From: Chryseobacterium camelliae
GTDB taxonomy: Bacteria > Bacteroidota > Bacteroidia > Flavobacteriales > Weeksellaceae
Reading direction: 5' to 3'
Length of the DNA stretch: 64,000 nt
Assembly: GCF_027920545.1 (NCBI RefSeq)
Contig: NZ_CP115859.1
Span: forward strand, 496,001 to 560,000
Under the pieces are notes generated by a model. It made no database searches and was not told the DNA's origin. It saw nothing but the letters and a program-made list of their open reading frames with translations. Shown in pieces: positions 17,463-27,610 of this stretch (position 1 is the first letter of the stretch; each line of letters begins with the position of its first letter). Made by a program: the position numbers and the translations under genes.

Positions 17463-18737
17463 ATGTTGGATATTTTTGAAAGAATAAAAGAAAATCCAGG
17501 ACCTCTTGGACAATTTGCAGACTACGGAGAAGGTTATTTCATTTTCCCTAGATTAGAAGGTCCTATCGGTCCTAGAATGCAGTTCCAAGGAAGAGAAGTA
17601 ATTTTCTGGAGTGCAAACGATTACCTGGGAATGTGTAATCATCCGGAAGTGTTGGAAGCAGATGCAAAAGCGGCTGCAGAATTCGGAATGTTTTATCCGA
17701 TGGGAGCTAGAGCAATGTCTGGAGAAACAGAACAACACTTACAGCTGGAAAGAGAATTAGCCGATTTCGTTCAAAAGGACTCTGCTTATCTATTAAATTT
17801 CGGTTACCAGGGAATGGTTTCTACCATCGATGCTTTGGTAGGAAGAAATGACGTAATTGTTTATGATGTTGATTCTCATGCTTGTATCGTAGATGGTGTA
17901 AGACTTCACGCTGGTAAGAGATTTACTTACAAGCACAATAATATTGAAAGTTTAGAGAAAAATCTTCAGAGAGCAACAAAAGTAGCTCAGGAAACAGGAG
18001 GAGGAATTCTTGTGATCACGGAAGGAGTTTTCGGGATGAGAGGACAGCAAGGTAAACTGAAAGAAATCTGTGACCTTAAATCTAAATATCAGTTCAGACT
18101 TTTAGTAGATGACGCTCATGGTTTCGGAACCCTTGGTACAACAGGAGCCGGAGCTGGAGAAGAACAAGACTGCCAGGATCAGATCGATGTTTATTTCTCA
18201 ACTTTTGCCAAATCTATGGCTGGTTTCGGAGCTTTCCTTGCAGGAGACAAAGAAATCATCAGATACCTGAAATTTAACTTAAGATCTCAAATTTTTGCTA
18301 AATCTTTAACAATGCCAATGGTAATCGGAGGGTTGAAAAGATTAGAGCTATTGAGAACAAGACCTGAAATCAAAGCTAAACTTTGGGAAAACGTAAATAA
18401 ATTACAAAGCGGTCTTAAAGAAAGAGGATTCAACATTGGAGATACCAACACTTGTGTAACTCCAGTGATGATGCAGGGAACTCCGGTAGAAGCTACTCTA
18501 TTGGTAAAAGACTTGAGAGAGAAGTACGGAATCTTCACATCTGTAGTAGTTTACCCTGTAATACCTAAAGGAATGATTTTACTAAGATTAATTCCTACAG
18601 CATCTCATACAGATGCAGAAATCAACGAAACTCTTGCAGCGTTTGAAGCCATTCACGATAAATTAGTAAGTGGTTACTATAAAGAGCAGGAACAAAAATT
18701 ATTAGAAGAACAAGGTTTGAGTTTCAAACCGATTTAA
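17463..18737 (+). CDS. Cysteate fatty acyltransferase-like alpha-oxoamine synthase
   Basis: 424 aa fold-type I PLP enzyme of the KBL/BioF/serine palmitoyltransferase family. Seen are ANDYLGMCNHPEV, DVDSHACIVDG, DDAHGFGTLG (H219) and the PLP lysine in FSTFAKSMAG (K250). It carries an extra N-terminal stretch (IFPRLEGPIGPRMQFQGREV) typical of the Bacteroidetes branch. Directly after a cysteate-synthase-like gene, the best reading is the enzyme that condenses cysteate with a fatty acyl thioester to 3-dehydrocapnine, the first committed step of sulfonolipids needed for gliding in some Flavobacteriia. A serine palmitoyltransferase for sphingolipids is the main alternative. Databases often label it simply as a class I/II aminotransferase. 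Confidence 0.82.
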   Translation: MLDIFERIKENPGPLGQFADYGEGYFIFPRLEGPIGPRMQFQGREVIFWSANDYLGMCNHPEVLEADAKAAAEFGMFYPMGARAMSGETEQHLQLERELADFVQKDSAYLLNFGYQGMVSTIDALVGRNDVIVYDVDSHACIVDGVRLHAGKRFTYKHNNIESLEKNLQRATKVAQETGGGILVITEGVFGMRGQQGKLKEICDLKSKYQFRLLVDDAHGFGTLGTTGAGAGEEQDCQDQIDVYFSTFAKSMAGFGAFLAGDKEIIRYLKFNLRSQIFAKSLTMPMVIGGLKRLELLRTRPEIKAKLWENVNKLQSGLKERGFNIGDTNTCVTPVMMQGTPVEATLLVKDLREKYGIFTSVVVYPVIPKGMILLRLIPTASHTDAEINETLAAFEAIHDKLVSGYYKEQEQKLLEEQGLSFKPI

Positions 18738-18749
18738 TAATAAAATTAA

Positions 18750-18780
18750 AAAACCACTGAAAATCCCTCAGTGGTTTTTT
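18750..18780 (+). terminator. Terminator after the acyltransferase gene
   Basis: An 11-bp stem AAAACCACTGA / TCAGTGGTTTT with a 7-base loop and a T-run lies 13 bases after the stop codon. Confidence 0.8.
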
Positions 18781-18824
18781 ATAAATAATATTCTATAAAA
18801 CCGAATTTATACAATAAATAATTA

Positions 18825-19697
18825 ATGAAGCTGAGAGGTTATGTTTTGGGTATTATTTCTGCAATTTCTTACGGATTGCTTCCTATTTTTATTTTACCCG
18901 TTAAGCATGCTCATTTTTCTTTAGACATTACTTTATTCTATCGATTTCTGTTTTCAGCTTTAATGATTGGCGGCTATTTACTGTATTCCAAAGAAAGCTT
19001 TTTACTGAACAAAAAAGAACTCCTGATATTTACAATTCTTGGAATTTGTTATGCTCTTTCTTCAGAATTTTTATTTTTAGGATACGATTATCTTACAGCA
19101 GGAATAGCATCAACCGTTTTATTTATTTATCCGGTTATTGTAGCGCTCATTATGTTTTTCTTTTATAAAGAGAAATTAACAAAGCTTTCCATAGGGTCAT
19201 TGTTCCTGGTATTTGCCGGAGTTATTGTACTTTGCTTAAAAGGAAATAGCCTGGAAATCAATTACACTGGTTTAGGAATTGTGATGCTCAGTTCAATATT
19301 CTATGCCTTATATATTGTCATCGTAAACAAATCCAAAATACAGGCTTCGGGATTTAAACTTTCATTTTATTCCATGTTGCTTACTTCCGGATTCTTTATG
19401 GTAAAAGCAATGATGGGGAATGAATCTTTTATCATCCCGTCAGTCAATACTTTTTTCAATTTTTTAATTTTTGCTTTCCTTACCACTGTCATTTCAAGTT
19501 TGTGTCTGGTCTTTGCCATTAAAGACATTGGCTCCACTCCTGCTGCAATTTTAGGAGCTTTGGAACCAGTGGTTGCTGTTCTGATTAGTGTTTCCATGTT
19601 TCATGAAAAATTTACTTTCAACCTTTTCTTAGGAATTGTTTTAATTCTGGTTGGAGTCATTCTGAACGTAATTGCCGAAAGTAAAAAATCAATTTAA
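18825..19697 (+). CDS. EamA/DMT family transporter
   Basis: 290 aa with ten predicted membrane helices in two related halves, as in the drug/metabolite transporter superfamily. The second half has SSIFYALYIVIVNK and the end DIGSTPAAILGALEPVVAVL, characteristic of EamA. Location: inner membrane. The substrate is not predictable; amino acids, sulfur compounds or lipids are all conceivable. It follows the sulfonolipid pair on the same strand but after a terminator, so it may be transcribed separately. Confidence 0.82.
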   Translation: MKLRGYVLGIISAISYGLLPIFILPVKHAHFSLDITLFYRFLFSALMIGGYLLYSKESFLLNKKELLIFTILGICYALSSEFLFLGYDYLTAGIASTVLFIYPVIVALIMFFFYKEKLTKLSIGSLFLVFAGVIVLCLKGNSLEINYTGLGIVMLSSIFYALYIVIVNKSKIQASGFKLSFYSMLLTSGFFMVKAMMGNESFIIPSVNTFFNFLIFAFLTTVISSLCLVFAIKDIGSTPAAILGALEPVVAVLISVSMFHEKFTFNLFLGIVLILVGVILNVIAESKKSI

Positions 19698-19758
19698 ATT
19701 TAAAAACAAAAGAATATTATTCAAAATAAACCATTTATAAAAATTCAATTATTTAAAA

Positions 19759-19766
19759 TAAATTTG
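19759..19766 (+). promoter_or_regulatory. -7 element of the radical SAM gene
   Basis: TAAATTTG matches TAnnTTTG and ends 13 bases before the TTG start at 19780. A transcript from here would have a leader of under ten bases. Confidence 0.45.
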
Positions 19767-19779
19767 TAAAAATTTCCTC

Positions 19780-21975
19780 TTGAAAGATCTGCTTCTCATC
19801 ACTCCGCCTTTTACCCAGCTCAATACTCCTTATCCGGCAACGGCTTATATCAAAGGATTTTTGAACACTAAAAATATTTCCAGTTATCAGGTTGATTTGG
19901 GAATAGAAGTCATTTTAGCTTTATTTTCAAAAGACGGAATTCAGAAAGTTTTCAATAAAGAGATTGATTTACAGAACGTTCCAGAAAACTCTCAACGAAT
20001 TTTTGCATTAAGAGGAGAATATACAAAAACCATTGATCAGGTGATTTGTTTTTTACAAGGTAAGACTCCTACTTTGGCAAGACAAATCTGCTCCATGAAT
20101 TTTCTTCCTGAAGCTTCCCGATTTAATCAGCTCGATGATATGGAATTTGCCTTCGGAAATATGGGGCTTCAGGATAAAGCTAAACATTTGGCAACCTTAT
20201 ACTTGGAAGATCTGTCCGATTATATTGTAGAAAATATTGATCAGGATTTCGGATTCAGCAGATATGCGGAAAGACTAGGAAAAAGTGCCAATTCTTTTGA
20301 TGAATTATATTCAAAACTATCAGATAATCAAACATTTATTGATCATTTTACCTTAAAAATTCTTCAGGAAAAATTAGAATTAACTCAACCTAAATTAGTT
20401 TGTTTTTCCATTCCTTTCCCTGGAAATTTATATTCGGCTTTTCGATGTGCAAAGTTTATCAAAGAAAATTATCCTGATATAAAAATTGCAATGGGTGGAG
20501 GTTTTCCCAATACCGAATTGCGGGAAGTAAAAGACAAGCGTGTTTTTGAATTTTTTGATTTTATCACTTTAGACGATGGTGAGGTTCCTCTTGAATTAGT
20601 CTACGAAAATATTTCTCTTGCTGAACAAAGTGAAGAATCACAGTACAAGAGAACTTTTTTAATTGAAAACCAAGAAGTTACTTATAAAAACAATTCAAAA
20701 CGACACGATTACAGGCAATCAGAAATAGGAACTCCCGATTATACTGATTTACAATTAGATAAATACATTTCCGTTATAGAAATCGCTAATCCGATGCACA
20801 GCTTATGGAGCGACGGAAGATGGAATAAACTAACGATGGCTCACGGCTGCTATTGGGGAAAATGTACTTTTTGTGATATTTCTTTAGATTACATAAAAAT
20901 TTATGAACCTATTTCTGCAAAAATTTTAGTTGACAGAATGGAAGAACTGATCCGAACGACCGGGGAAACCGGTTTCCATTTTGTAGACGAAGCAGCTCCA
21001 CCCGCTTTGATGAGAGAAGTTGCTTTAGAAATTTTACGAAGAAATCTGGTGGTAACTTGGTGGACCAATATTCGCTTTGAAAAAAGTTTTACCCGCGACT
21101 TATGTTTTTTATTAAAACTTTCCGGATGCGTTGCCGTTTCAGGAGGACTTGAAGTGGCGAGTGACAGATTGTTAAAATTAATTGACAAAGGAATCTCCGT
21201 AGAACAGGTCGCTCAAGTCACACGAAATTTTACCGAAGCAGGAATTATGATTCATGCTTATCTGATGTATGGCTACCCGACTCAGACCATTCAGGAAACA
21301 GTTGACTCTTTAGAGATGGTTCGCCAGTTATTTGAAATGGGAATTTTGCAAAGTGGATTCTGGCATCAGTTTGCCATGACCGCTCACTCACCTGTCGGGT
21401 TGAACCCTGAAGAATTTGGAGTCACTCCGATCAAGCAGGAAATTTTGTTTGCCAATAACGATATTGATTTTACAGACAAAACCGGAATCGATCATGGGAA
21501 ATTTAGTTTCGGTTTAAAAAAATCATTGTTCAATTATATGCACGGAATTAATTTTGAACTTCCTCTACAGGAATGGTTTGATTTTAAAATTCCAAAAACT
21601 ACCGTTCATCCTGATCATATTCATGATTGTCTGCTTGAAAATAATGATTTTAAATTCAAAGGAAATTCAAAAGTTATTTTTTTAACGAAAAACGTAATCG
21701 CTGAGAATCGCGTAAAAACAAAAAAGAAATATACATATCCGTACACGCAACTTACATTCCATTTAAAAACAAATATTGTAACTGTTGATTTGGACCAGGA
21801 AAAAGCAGAATGGCTGGTAAAAGTTTTTGAAGAAAACTTCATAGAACATTCAAAAACCATTACACTTCAGCAACTTAAGATCAGTTTTGAAGAAAATTTT
21901 GAAGATTTTGAACTATTTTGGTTCTCAAAACCCATCCAGCAATTAAAAGAAAATGGGGTAATTTTGAGTTTATAA
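19780..21975 (+). CDS. B12-binding-type radical SAM protein
   Basis: 731 aa. The N-terminal ~300 residues resemble a cobalamin-binding-like domain (LLLITPPFTQLNTPYPA; CFSIPFPGNLYSAFRCAKFI; AMGGGFPNTE). A radical SAM core follows, with the iron-sulfur motif HGCYWGKCTFCD (Cys 357, 362 and 365: CX4CX2C in place of the usual CX3CX2C). The SAM-side EAAPP and glycine-rich GGLEVASDRLLKLIDKGIS follow. A long C-terminal extension has no known domain. The start codon is TTG. Substrate unknown. It lies downstream of the DMT transporter and ends against a bidirectional terminator. Confidence 0.82.
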   Translation: MKDLLLITPPFTQLNTPYPATAYIKGFLNTKNISSYQVDLGIEVILALFSKDGIQKVFNKEIDLQNVPENSQRIFALRGEYTKTIDQVICFLQGKTPTLARQICSMNFLPEASRFNQLDDMEFAFGNMGLQDKAKHLATLYLEDLSDYIVENIDQDFGFSRYAERLGKSANSFDELYSKLSDNQTFIDHFTLKILQEKLELTQPKLVCFSIPFPGNLYSAFRCAKFIKENYPDIKIAMGGGFPNTELREVKDKRVFEFFDFITLDDGEVPLELVYENISLAEQSEESQYKRTFLIENQEVTYKNNSKRHDYRQSEIGTPDYTDLQLDKYISVIEIANPMHSLWSDGRWNKLTMAHGCYWGKCTFCDISLDYIKIYEPISAKILVDRMEELIRTTGETGFHFVDEAAPPALMREVALEILRRNLVVTWWTNIRFEKSFTRDLCFLLKLSGCVAVSGGLEVASDRLLKLIDKGISVEQVAQVTRNFTEAGIMIHAYLMYGYPTQTIQETVDSLEMVRQLFEMGILQSGFWHQFAMTAHSPVGLNPEEFGVTPIKQEILFANNDIDFTDKTGIDHGKFSFGLKKSLFNYMHGINFELPLQEWFDFKIPKTTVHPDHIHDCLLENNDFKFKGNSKVIFLTKNVIAENRVKTKKKYTYPYTQLTFHLKTNIVTVDLDQEKAEWLVKVFEENFIEHSKTITLQQLKISFEENFEDFELFWFSKPIQQLKENGVILSL

Positions 21976-22014
21976 TTTTAAAATTCTACCTCTTTACACA
22001 CTTCTAAAAAATAA

Positions 22015-22043
22015 AAAAATCCTGAAAAATTTCCAGGATTTTT
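22015..22043. terminator. Bidirectional terminator
   Basis: Stem AAAAATCCTG / CAGGATTTTT between the convergent radical SAM gene and the exported hypothetical protein, with A and T runs on both sides. Confidence 0.75.
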
Positions 22044-22068
22044 ATTTTTTCAAACACTAATGCAGATC

Positions 22069-22890
22069 TTATTTTTCAACACCATCTTTTTTCACTTCAC
22101 CTACGATTACTTTATCCTGAACTTTAATAAAACTCGGATCCAGAATTGCCATTCGTTCAGCAATTGCTTTATAGGTTGGGAATTTTAAAATTGAAGCACG
22201 ACCGGACATTTCTCTGTACAAAGTAAAAATTTTTCCTCCTGCTGTTTTGATCTGTTTGGTCGTCGTAATATATCTTCCGATATACTTACTATTCGCATCA
22301 TAGATTTCAATATCTACAAAAGTTTTCTCAGAAACTGTATCTTCAGAACCAAAACTGACCGGTAAATTGGTAAAGTAGCCTACTGGTTTCCCGTTACTTA
22401 AAATTTCACCCACACTATTTACTGTGATATTCAGTCTGTCAATTTTACTTCTTGTTGTATAAGCATCCTTGGTTTTGGTATCGAGTTTTCTTTTAGGAGA
22501 ATTTGTAAAAAGTTCATCAAGATTTTTAATATTAATTCCTTTATTATCAATAATTTTCAATCCTTTAATGGATGTGTACACTGCTGATTTTTCTTCACCC
22601 GAAAATGCTGATGGGGAAATATAATCGAGTTCTAATGTTTTATCCCGGTTATAAACCCTGTTTAATTTTATGTAACTATCTCTTACAGAATCTACTATAC
22701 TCTTATCTATAAATTCCATCGTATAAATCGGAGTCTCCTTCAAATCCAAAAATGTATATTCATTGGATTTGTTGGAAACCTTAGCAACATGAATCCCATC
22801 AATACTTACGATTCCTCTTTTTGTCCTAATTTCCTGAGCCTTTACAAATAATCCCAGAATTGTAAATAAAATGATTAAACTTTTCTTCAT
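22069..22890 (-). CDS. Hypothetical exported protein
   Basis: 273 aa with a clear signal peptide (MKKSLIILFTILGLFVKAQ). The mature part is rich in Lys, Ile and Thr with repeated beta-prone stretches (RGIVSIDGIHVAKVSNKSNE; VGYFTNLPVSFGSEDTVSEK). No known domain was recognised. It is separated from atpC upstream by a terminator and from the radical SAM gene downstream by another, so it is likely its own unit. Localisation is probably periplasm or outer membrane. Confidence 0.7.
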   Translation of the reverse strand: MKKSLIILFTILGLFVKAQEIRTKRGIVSIDGIHVAKVSNKSNEYTFLDLKETPIYTMEFIDKSIVDSVRDSYIKLNRVYNRDKTLELDYISPSAFSGEEKSAVYTSIKGLKIIDNKGINIKNLDELFTNSPKRKLDTKTKDAYTTRSKIDRLNITVNSVGEILSNGKPVGYFTNLPVSFGSEDTVSEKTFVDIEIYDANSKYIGRYITTTKQIKTAGGKIFTLYREMSGRASILKFPTYKAIAERMAILDPSFIKVQDKVIVGEVKKDGVEK

Positions 22891-22917
22891 AAAATCACAT
22901 TTTTACATGAAATAAAA

Positions 22918-22941
22918 AAAGTGTAACCAAAGTTACACTTT
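22918..22941 (-). terminator. Terminator after atpDC
   Basis: A perfect stem AAAGTGTAAC / GTTACACTTT with a 4-base loop lies after atpC. On the minus strand it is followed by T7. Confidence 0.8.
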
Positions 22942-22970
22942 CTTGAAAATATATTTAGCTTTTCATTTAA

Positions 22971-23252
22971 TTATTCACAAAGGATGATTCCTTTATCATG
23001 ATTAAATTCTACAACACCGCTTTTGATTGGGTAAGAAAAAACAGAATCTTTGTCATTTTCTTTAGTAAAATTTTTAGCATATGCTTCATCAATAGAATTA
23101 GCATATAACTTTACTTTACCACCAACTAAAGAAGAAACAATTCCTGCGTGGTTTTTCATGATGTGGAATTCACCATTTTTTCCAGGCAATAATACTGAGT
23201 TTACTTCTCCTTCAAAAACTACGTATTCTGGTGTTAAAATTTTTATATTCAT
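22971..23252 (-). CDS. atpC: ATP synthase F1 epsilon subunit
   Basis: 93 aa, with the N-terminal beta-sandwich (IKILTPEYVVFEGEVNSVLL, PGKNGEFHIMKNHA) and little else. E. coli epsilon is about 139 aa and has a C-terminal helical arm that inhibits ATP hydrolysis; that arm is absent here, as is usual in Flavobacteriia. It follows atpD on the same transcript, after a 56-base spacer holding a small repeat. The rest of the ATP synthase operon is outside this window. Confidence 0.93.
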   Translation of the reverse strand: MNIKILTPEYVVFEGEVNSVLLPGKNGEFHIMKNHAGIVSSLVGGKVKLYANSIDEAYAKNFTKENDKDSVFSYPIKSGVVEFNHDKGIILCE

Positions 23253-23254
23253 TT

Positions 23255-23308
23255 TAAATTGCTTTTGGCTTTTGGCTAATAGCTATGAGCTATCAGCAAT
23301 TAGCATTA
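23255..23308. repeat. Short repetitive spacer between atpD and atpC
   Basis: Contains GCTTTTGGCTTTTGGCTAAT and AGCTATGAGCTATCAGC, that is, several 6-9 base direct and inverted repeats with small hairpin potential. It is inside the atpDC transcript. Confidence 0.4.
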
Positions 23309-24866
<1,558 letters not shown>

Positions 24867-25080
24867 ATTGGTAAAAACGAGATTTTTATCATGCTTTTGG
24901 GAGAATCTAAAATTTGGATTTTAATATTTAAATATTTTCACCAATCCTACAAATTACTTAGATTTCACGAAACAGGAAAATTTATAGCAAAATATAGGCA
25001 GAATCTAGAAAATAGATAATATAAAAATCATAACTTGAAAATAACTCTTACTATATAATAATAGATAATTTTAAAGGCTT

Positions 25081-25088
25081 TATATTTG
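25081..25088 (+). promoter_or_regulatory. -7 promoter element of ribF
   Basis: TATATTTG matches TAnnTTTG and lies 20 bases before the TTG start. The upstream 200 bases to atpD are very A/T-rich with nothing else recognised. Confidence 0.5.
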
Positions 25089-25108
25089 CAGTCAAATTTT
25101 TTTCCGTT

Positions 25109-26029
25109 TTGAAAGTTTTCAAGAATTTCACAGATTATACATCTCAAACGCCTCTAGCATTGTCTTTAGGGATGTTCGACGGGGTACATCTCGGACACAA
25201 AAGTATCATTGATGAATTATTAAAAATAGGCTCAGAAAACAATCTTGAGACTGCTGTTCTTACTTTTTGGCCACATCCGAGATTTGTTTTTAACCCTAAT
25301 GAAGATTTAAAACTGCTGAATACATTGGAAGAAAAGAAATCATTGATGGAAAAATACGGTATCGACAATCTTTTTCTAAAAGAATTCGATGACGAATTTA
25401 GAAATTTAACCGGAGAAGAATTTGTGCGTCAGATTTTAATCGATAAGTTAAATGTAAAATATTTAATTATAGGTTATGACCATTCTTTCGGAAAAAACAA
25501 AAGCGGAAATTTTGAACTGCTTCAAAAACTTTCAAAAGAACTTGATTTTGAGGTTGAACAAATGGAAGCCATCAATATTCATGAAAATAACATCAGCTCT
25601 ACCAAAGTCCGAAATGCTCTTTTAGCAGGAAACATCAGGACTGCCAATGAAATGTTAGGATACTCCTACTCTGTTTCCGGAACCGTTGTTCATGGAAAAA
25701 AGATCGGAAGAACCATCGGTTATCCTACTGCCAATATCGAAACAGATTCCATTAAACTTTTACCTAAAAAAGGCGCTTATATTGTTGAAGTCTCTGTAAA
25801 AGGACAACTATATAAAGGAATGTTGAGCGTTGGAACCAACCCTACCGTCAATGGAGAAAAATTAACCGTTGAAGTCTATATCCTTAATTTTGAAGGAGAT
25901 ATCTATGATGAAAAAATTACTGTAAAATTCAGAGATTTTCTTCATGAAGAAATCAAATTTGAAGGACTGGAAAAATTGATTGAAAGACTGGACGAAGACA
26001 AAAGATTAACGGAAAAATTCGGATTCTAA
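25109..26029 (+). CDS. ribF: Bifunctional riboflavin kinase / FAD synthetase
   Basis: Phosphorylates riboflavin to FMN and adenylates FMN to FAD. 306 aa. The N-terminal FAD synthetase half has GMFDGVHLGHK and ISSTKVRNAL. The C-terminal riboflavin kinase half has GRTIGYPTANIE and SVGTNPTVNG, and the conserved catalytic EVYILNFEGDIYDEK. Start codon is TTG (25109); no ATG is better placed. Single gene with a promoter upstream and a convergent structured terminator downstream. Confidence 0.95.
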   Translation: MKVFKNFTDYTSQTPLALSLGMFDGVHLGHKSIIDELLKIGSENNLETAVLTFWPHPRFVFNPNEDLKLLNTLEEKKSLMEKYGIDNLFLKEFDDEFRNLTGEEFVRQILIDKLNVKYLIIGYDHSFGKNKSGNFELLQKLSKELDFEVEQMEAINIHENNISSTKVRNALLAGNIRTANEMLGYSYSVSGTVVHGKKIGRTIGYPTANIETDSIKLLPKKGAYIVEVSVKGQLYKGMLSVGTNPTVNGEKLTVEVYILNFEGDIYDEKITVKFRDFLHEEIKFEGLEKLIERLDEDKRLTEKFGF

Positions 26030-26045
26030 AAAAGACTGAGTATAA

Positions 26046-26097
26046 TTGCCTCAAATAGCTCAAGTTAAAAAATATAACGACTTGAACCTTGAGGCAA
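26046..26097. terminator. Structured bidirectional terminator
   Basis: The outer stem TTGCCTCAA / TTGAGGCAA and the inner stem CAAGT / ACTTG are separated by small loops. It lies between convergent ribF and the GLPGLI gene. Confidence 0.65.
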
Positions 26098-26134
26098 ATA
26101 TTTTTAAATTTAACTTAAAAGTCAAATCAAACTA

Positions 26135-26953
26135 CTAATCCTCTAGTTCAATAGGATTATATCCTTTTTTTTCAATTTCATTTATTCTCTGTCTTTCTCT
26201 TTGATCTTGAGAAAATTGAGTACCCATACTTTCTAATTCATGCCTCGCATTTTCTTTAAAATTTTTTCTTGCATCATCTAACTCTTTTTTTGTAACTAGC
26301 TTTGCATTATAATAGTGCCTTTTACTTATTGAAATCATCTTTCCTTCTATACTCGAATTTGGTTCTGATTTTACAAGTTCAAAATCATAATCTCCCGTTT
26401 TATCGGTTATTTTTATAATTAAACCAGGAAGGTTACTAAATTTAAAGGGACCATATGGAAGAGGAATTGCGGTAGAATACCAAGCTATCCAATCTCTTCC
26501 TTTATATTTTACTTCAGCTTTTTTACAAACAAACGTATTAATAACTTTTGTTTCATCAACAAGTTTCCAATTGTTAATTATAGGAATACTATATGTAAGT
26601 AAAGTCATACCGACAGTCTCGTAGCATTGTACATTTTCATTGGTTTGGATAATTAAAAAATTTGATGCTTTTGAAGAAGTACCTTTCATATTAATAATAC
26701 CATTATTTTTAGCAAATTCCTTCGTAAAAAGAGAATCAAATTTTAATTTATTCTCACTTATAAAAAAAGAACGTTTATCACTTATTTGCAATGAAAAAAG
26801 TTCTTTGTATATATTGTCTCGATTTAAAGAATTTGGTTTCGCTTGAAATAGATAAGTAAATTTCCCTCTAATGTTTTCGTCTATACTTGTTTGTGAAAAT
26901 GAAAAAGCAAATAAAAATAAAAATATTGAGTGTAAAATTTTTTTTGTGGTCAT
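26135..26953 (-). CDS. GLPGLI family exported protein
   Basis: 272 aa from the ATG at 26953 (a longer frame begins at 27019 but adds a non-signal segment before the signal peptide). Signal peptide ends FAFSFSQ. The family motif is in FKFSNLPGLIIKITDKTGDY, and the flanking WIAWYSTAIPLPYGP is also typical of the family (TIGR01200). The function of GLPGLI proteins is unknown; they are common in Bacteroidetes beside TonB receptors and small exported peptides. Here a 98-aa Cys-containing peptide is encoded directly upstream on the same strand, a likely partner. Confidence 0.85.
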   Translation of the reverse strand: MTTKKILHSIFLFLFAFSFSQTSIDENIRGKFTYLFQAKPNSLNRDNIYKELFSLQISDKRSFFISENKLKFDSLFTKEFAKNNGIINMKGTSSKASNFLIIQTNENVQCYETVGMTLLTYSIPIINNWKLVDETKVINTFVCKKAEVKYKGRDWIAWYSTAIPLPYGPFKFSNLPGLIIKITDKTGDYDFELVKSEPNSSIEGKMISISKRHYYNAKLVTKKELDDARKNFKENARHELESMGTQFSQDQRERQRINEIEKKGYNPIELED

Positions 26954-26967
26954 ATCTTTAAATGTAT

Positions 26968-27079
26968 AAAAGAACTGTCCAAAAATCGCTACTTTCTTCT
27001 TAATAAATATTTCATACAAGAATTATTAAATACTTGGCAAAATTGAGAAGCAAATAAAATTGTTTTTTGGACAGTCTTT
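26968..27079. repeat. Inverted repeat pair, MITE-like
   Basis: The left end AAAGAACTGTCCAAAAA (from about 26968) and right end TTTTTTGGACAGTCTTT (27063-27079) are near-perfect inverted repeats bounding about 112 bases of A/T-rich, non-coding sequence. The ends resemble insertion-sequence termini. No transposase remains. A target duplication is unclear. Confidence 0.4.
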
Positions 27080-27109
27080 ACAGTATTTTAAATTAATAAT
27101 TTTTAAAAA

Positions 27110-27406
27110 CTAAACATGTAATGGGCTATTAATATCACAGTAGTTATACTGAATTTGATCAGCCCAATTCATCCATTGTTCAGGTGTCCAATCTTGACAA
27201 GTATATGCGGATGTACATGTTACAGACACAGCTAAACATTGACGTTGCTTTTTAGTTTTAGCTTTTGAAGTTTTTGCAATTTGTTTGTTGGAAACAACTT
27301 CTTTATTGTTTTGTAATTTTTTATCACTTTTTTTTTCTACAGTGATCGTATTTGCACTAATAAAACTTGCTGTAAAAATTCCAGCAATTAAAATCATTTT
27401 TTTCAT
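27110..27406 (-). CDS. Small secreted Cys-containing peptide
   Basis: 98 aa. The signal peptide (MKKMILIAGIFTASFISANT) is followed by a Lys-rich middle and a C-terminal part with four Cys (QRQCLAVSVTC, TSAYTC, NYCD), and a Trp-rich QDWTPEQWMNWADQ. I do not recognise a named family. It precedes the GLPGLI gene on the same strand, separated by the inverted-repeat element. A disulfide-bonded secreted peptide is likely; whether it is a toxin, signal or structural peptide is not known. Confidence 0.65.
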   Translation of the reverse strand: MKKMILIAGIFTASFISANTITVEKKSDKKLQNNKEVVSNKQIAKTSKAKTKKQRQCLAVSVTCTSAYTCQDWTPEQWMNWADQIQYNYCDINSPLHV

Positions 27407-27507
27407 TTTAATAAATTTTTAATATTAAACTATTTGTGTTTAAATTTTCTTGCGCAATTAATTTCAACACATCAAAGAAAAAAAATAATATAAAAATATG
27501 CAATACT

Positions 27508-27531
27508 AATTATCACTATTTTGTGATAATT
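27508..27531. promoter_or_regulatory. Palindrome upstream of the small peptide gene
   Basis: AATTATCAC-tatttt-GTGATAATT is a perfect 9-bp inverted repeat about 100 bases upstream of the peptide start. It could be an operator, although a weak terminator for the MmcQ gene on the minus strand cannot be excluded. Confidence 0.3.
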
Positions 27532-27610
27532 TTATTATGTTAAATAAAAATTAAAACTCTATTAATCAAATATTTAAAACAAAACAAATATCCCATAAAA
27601 TGATTTAAAA

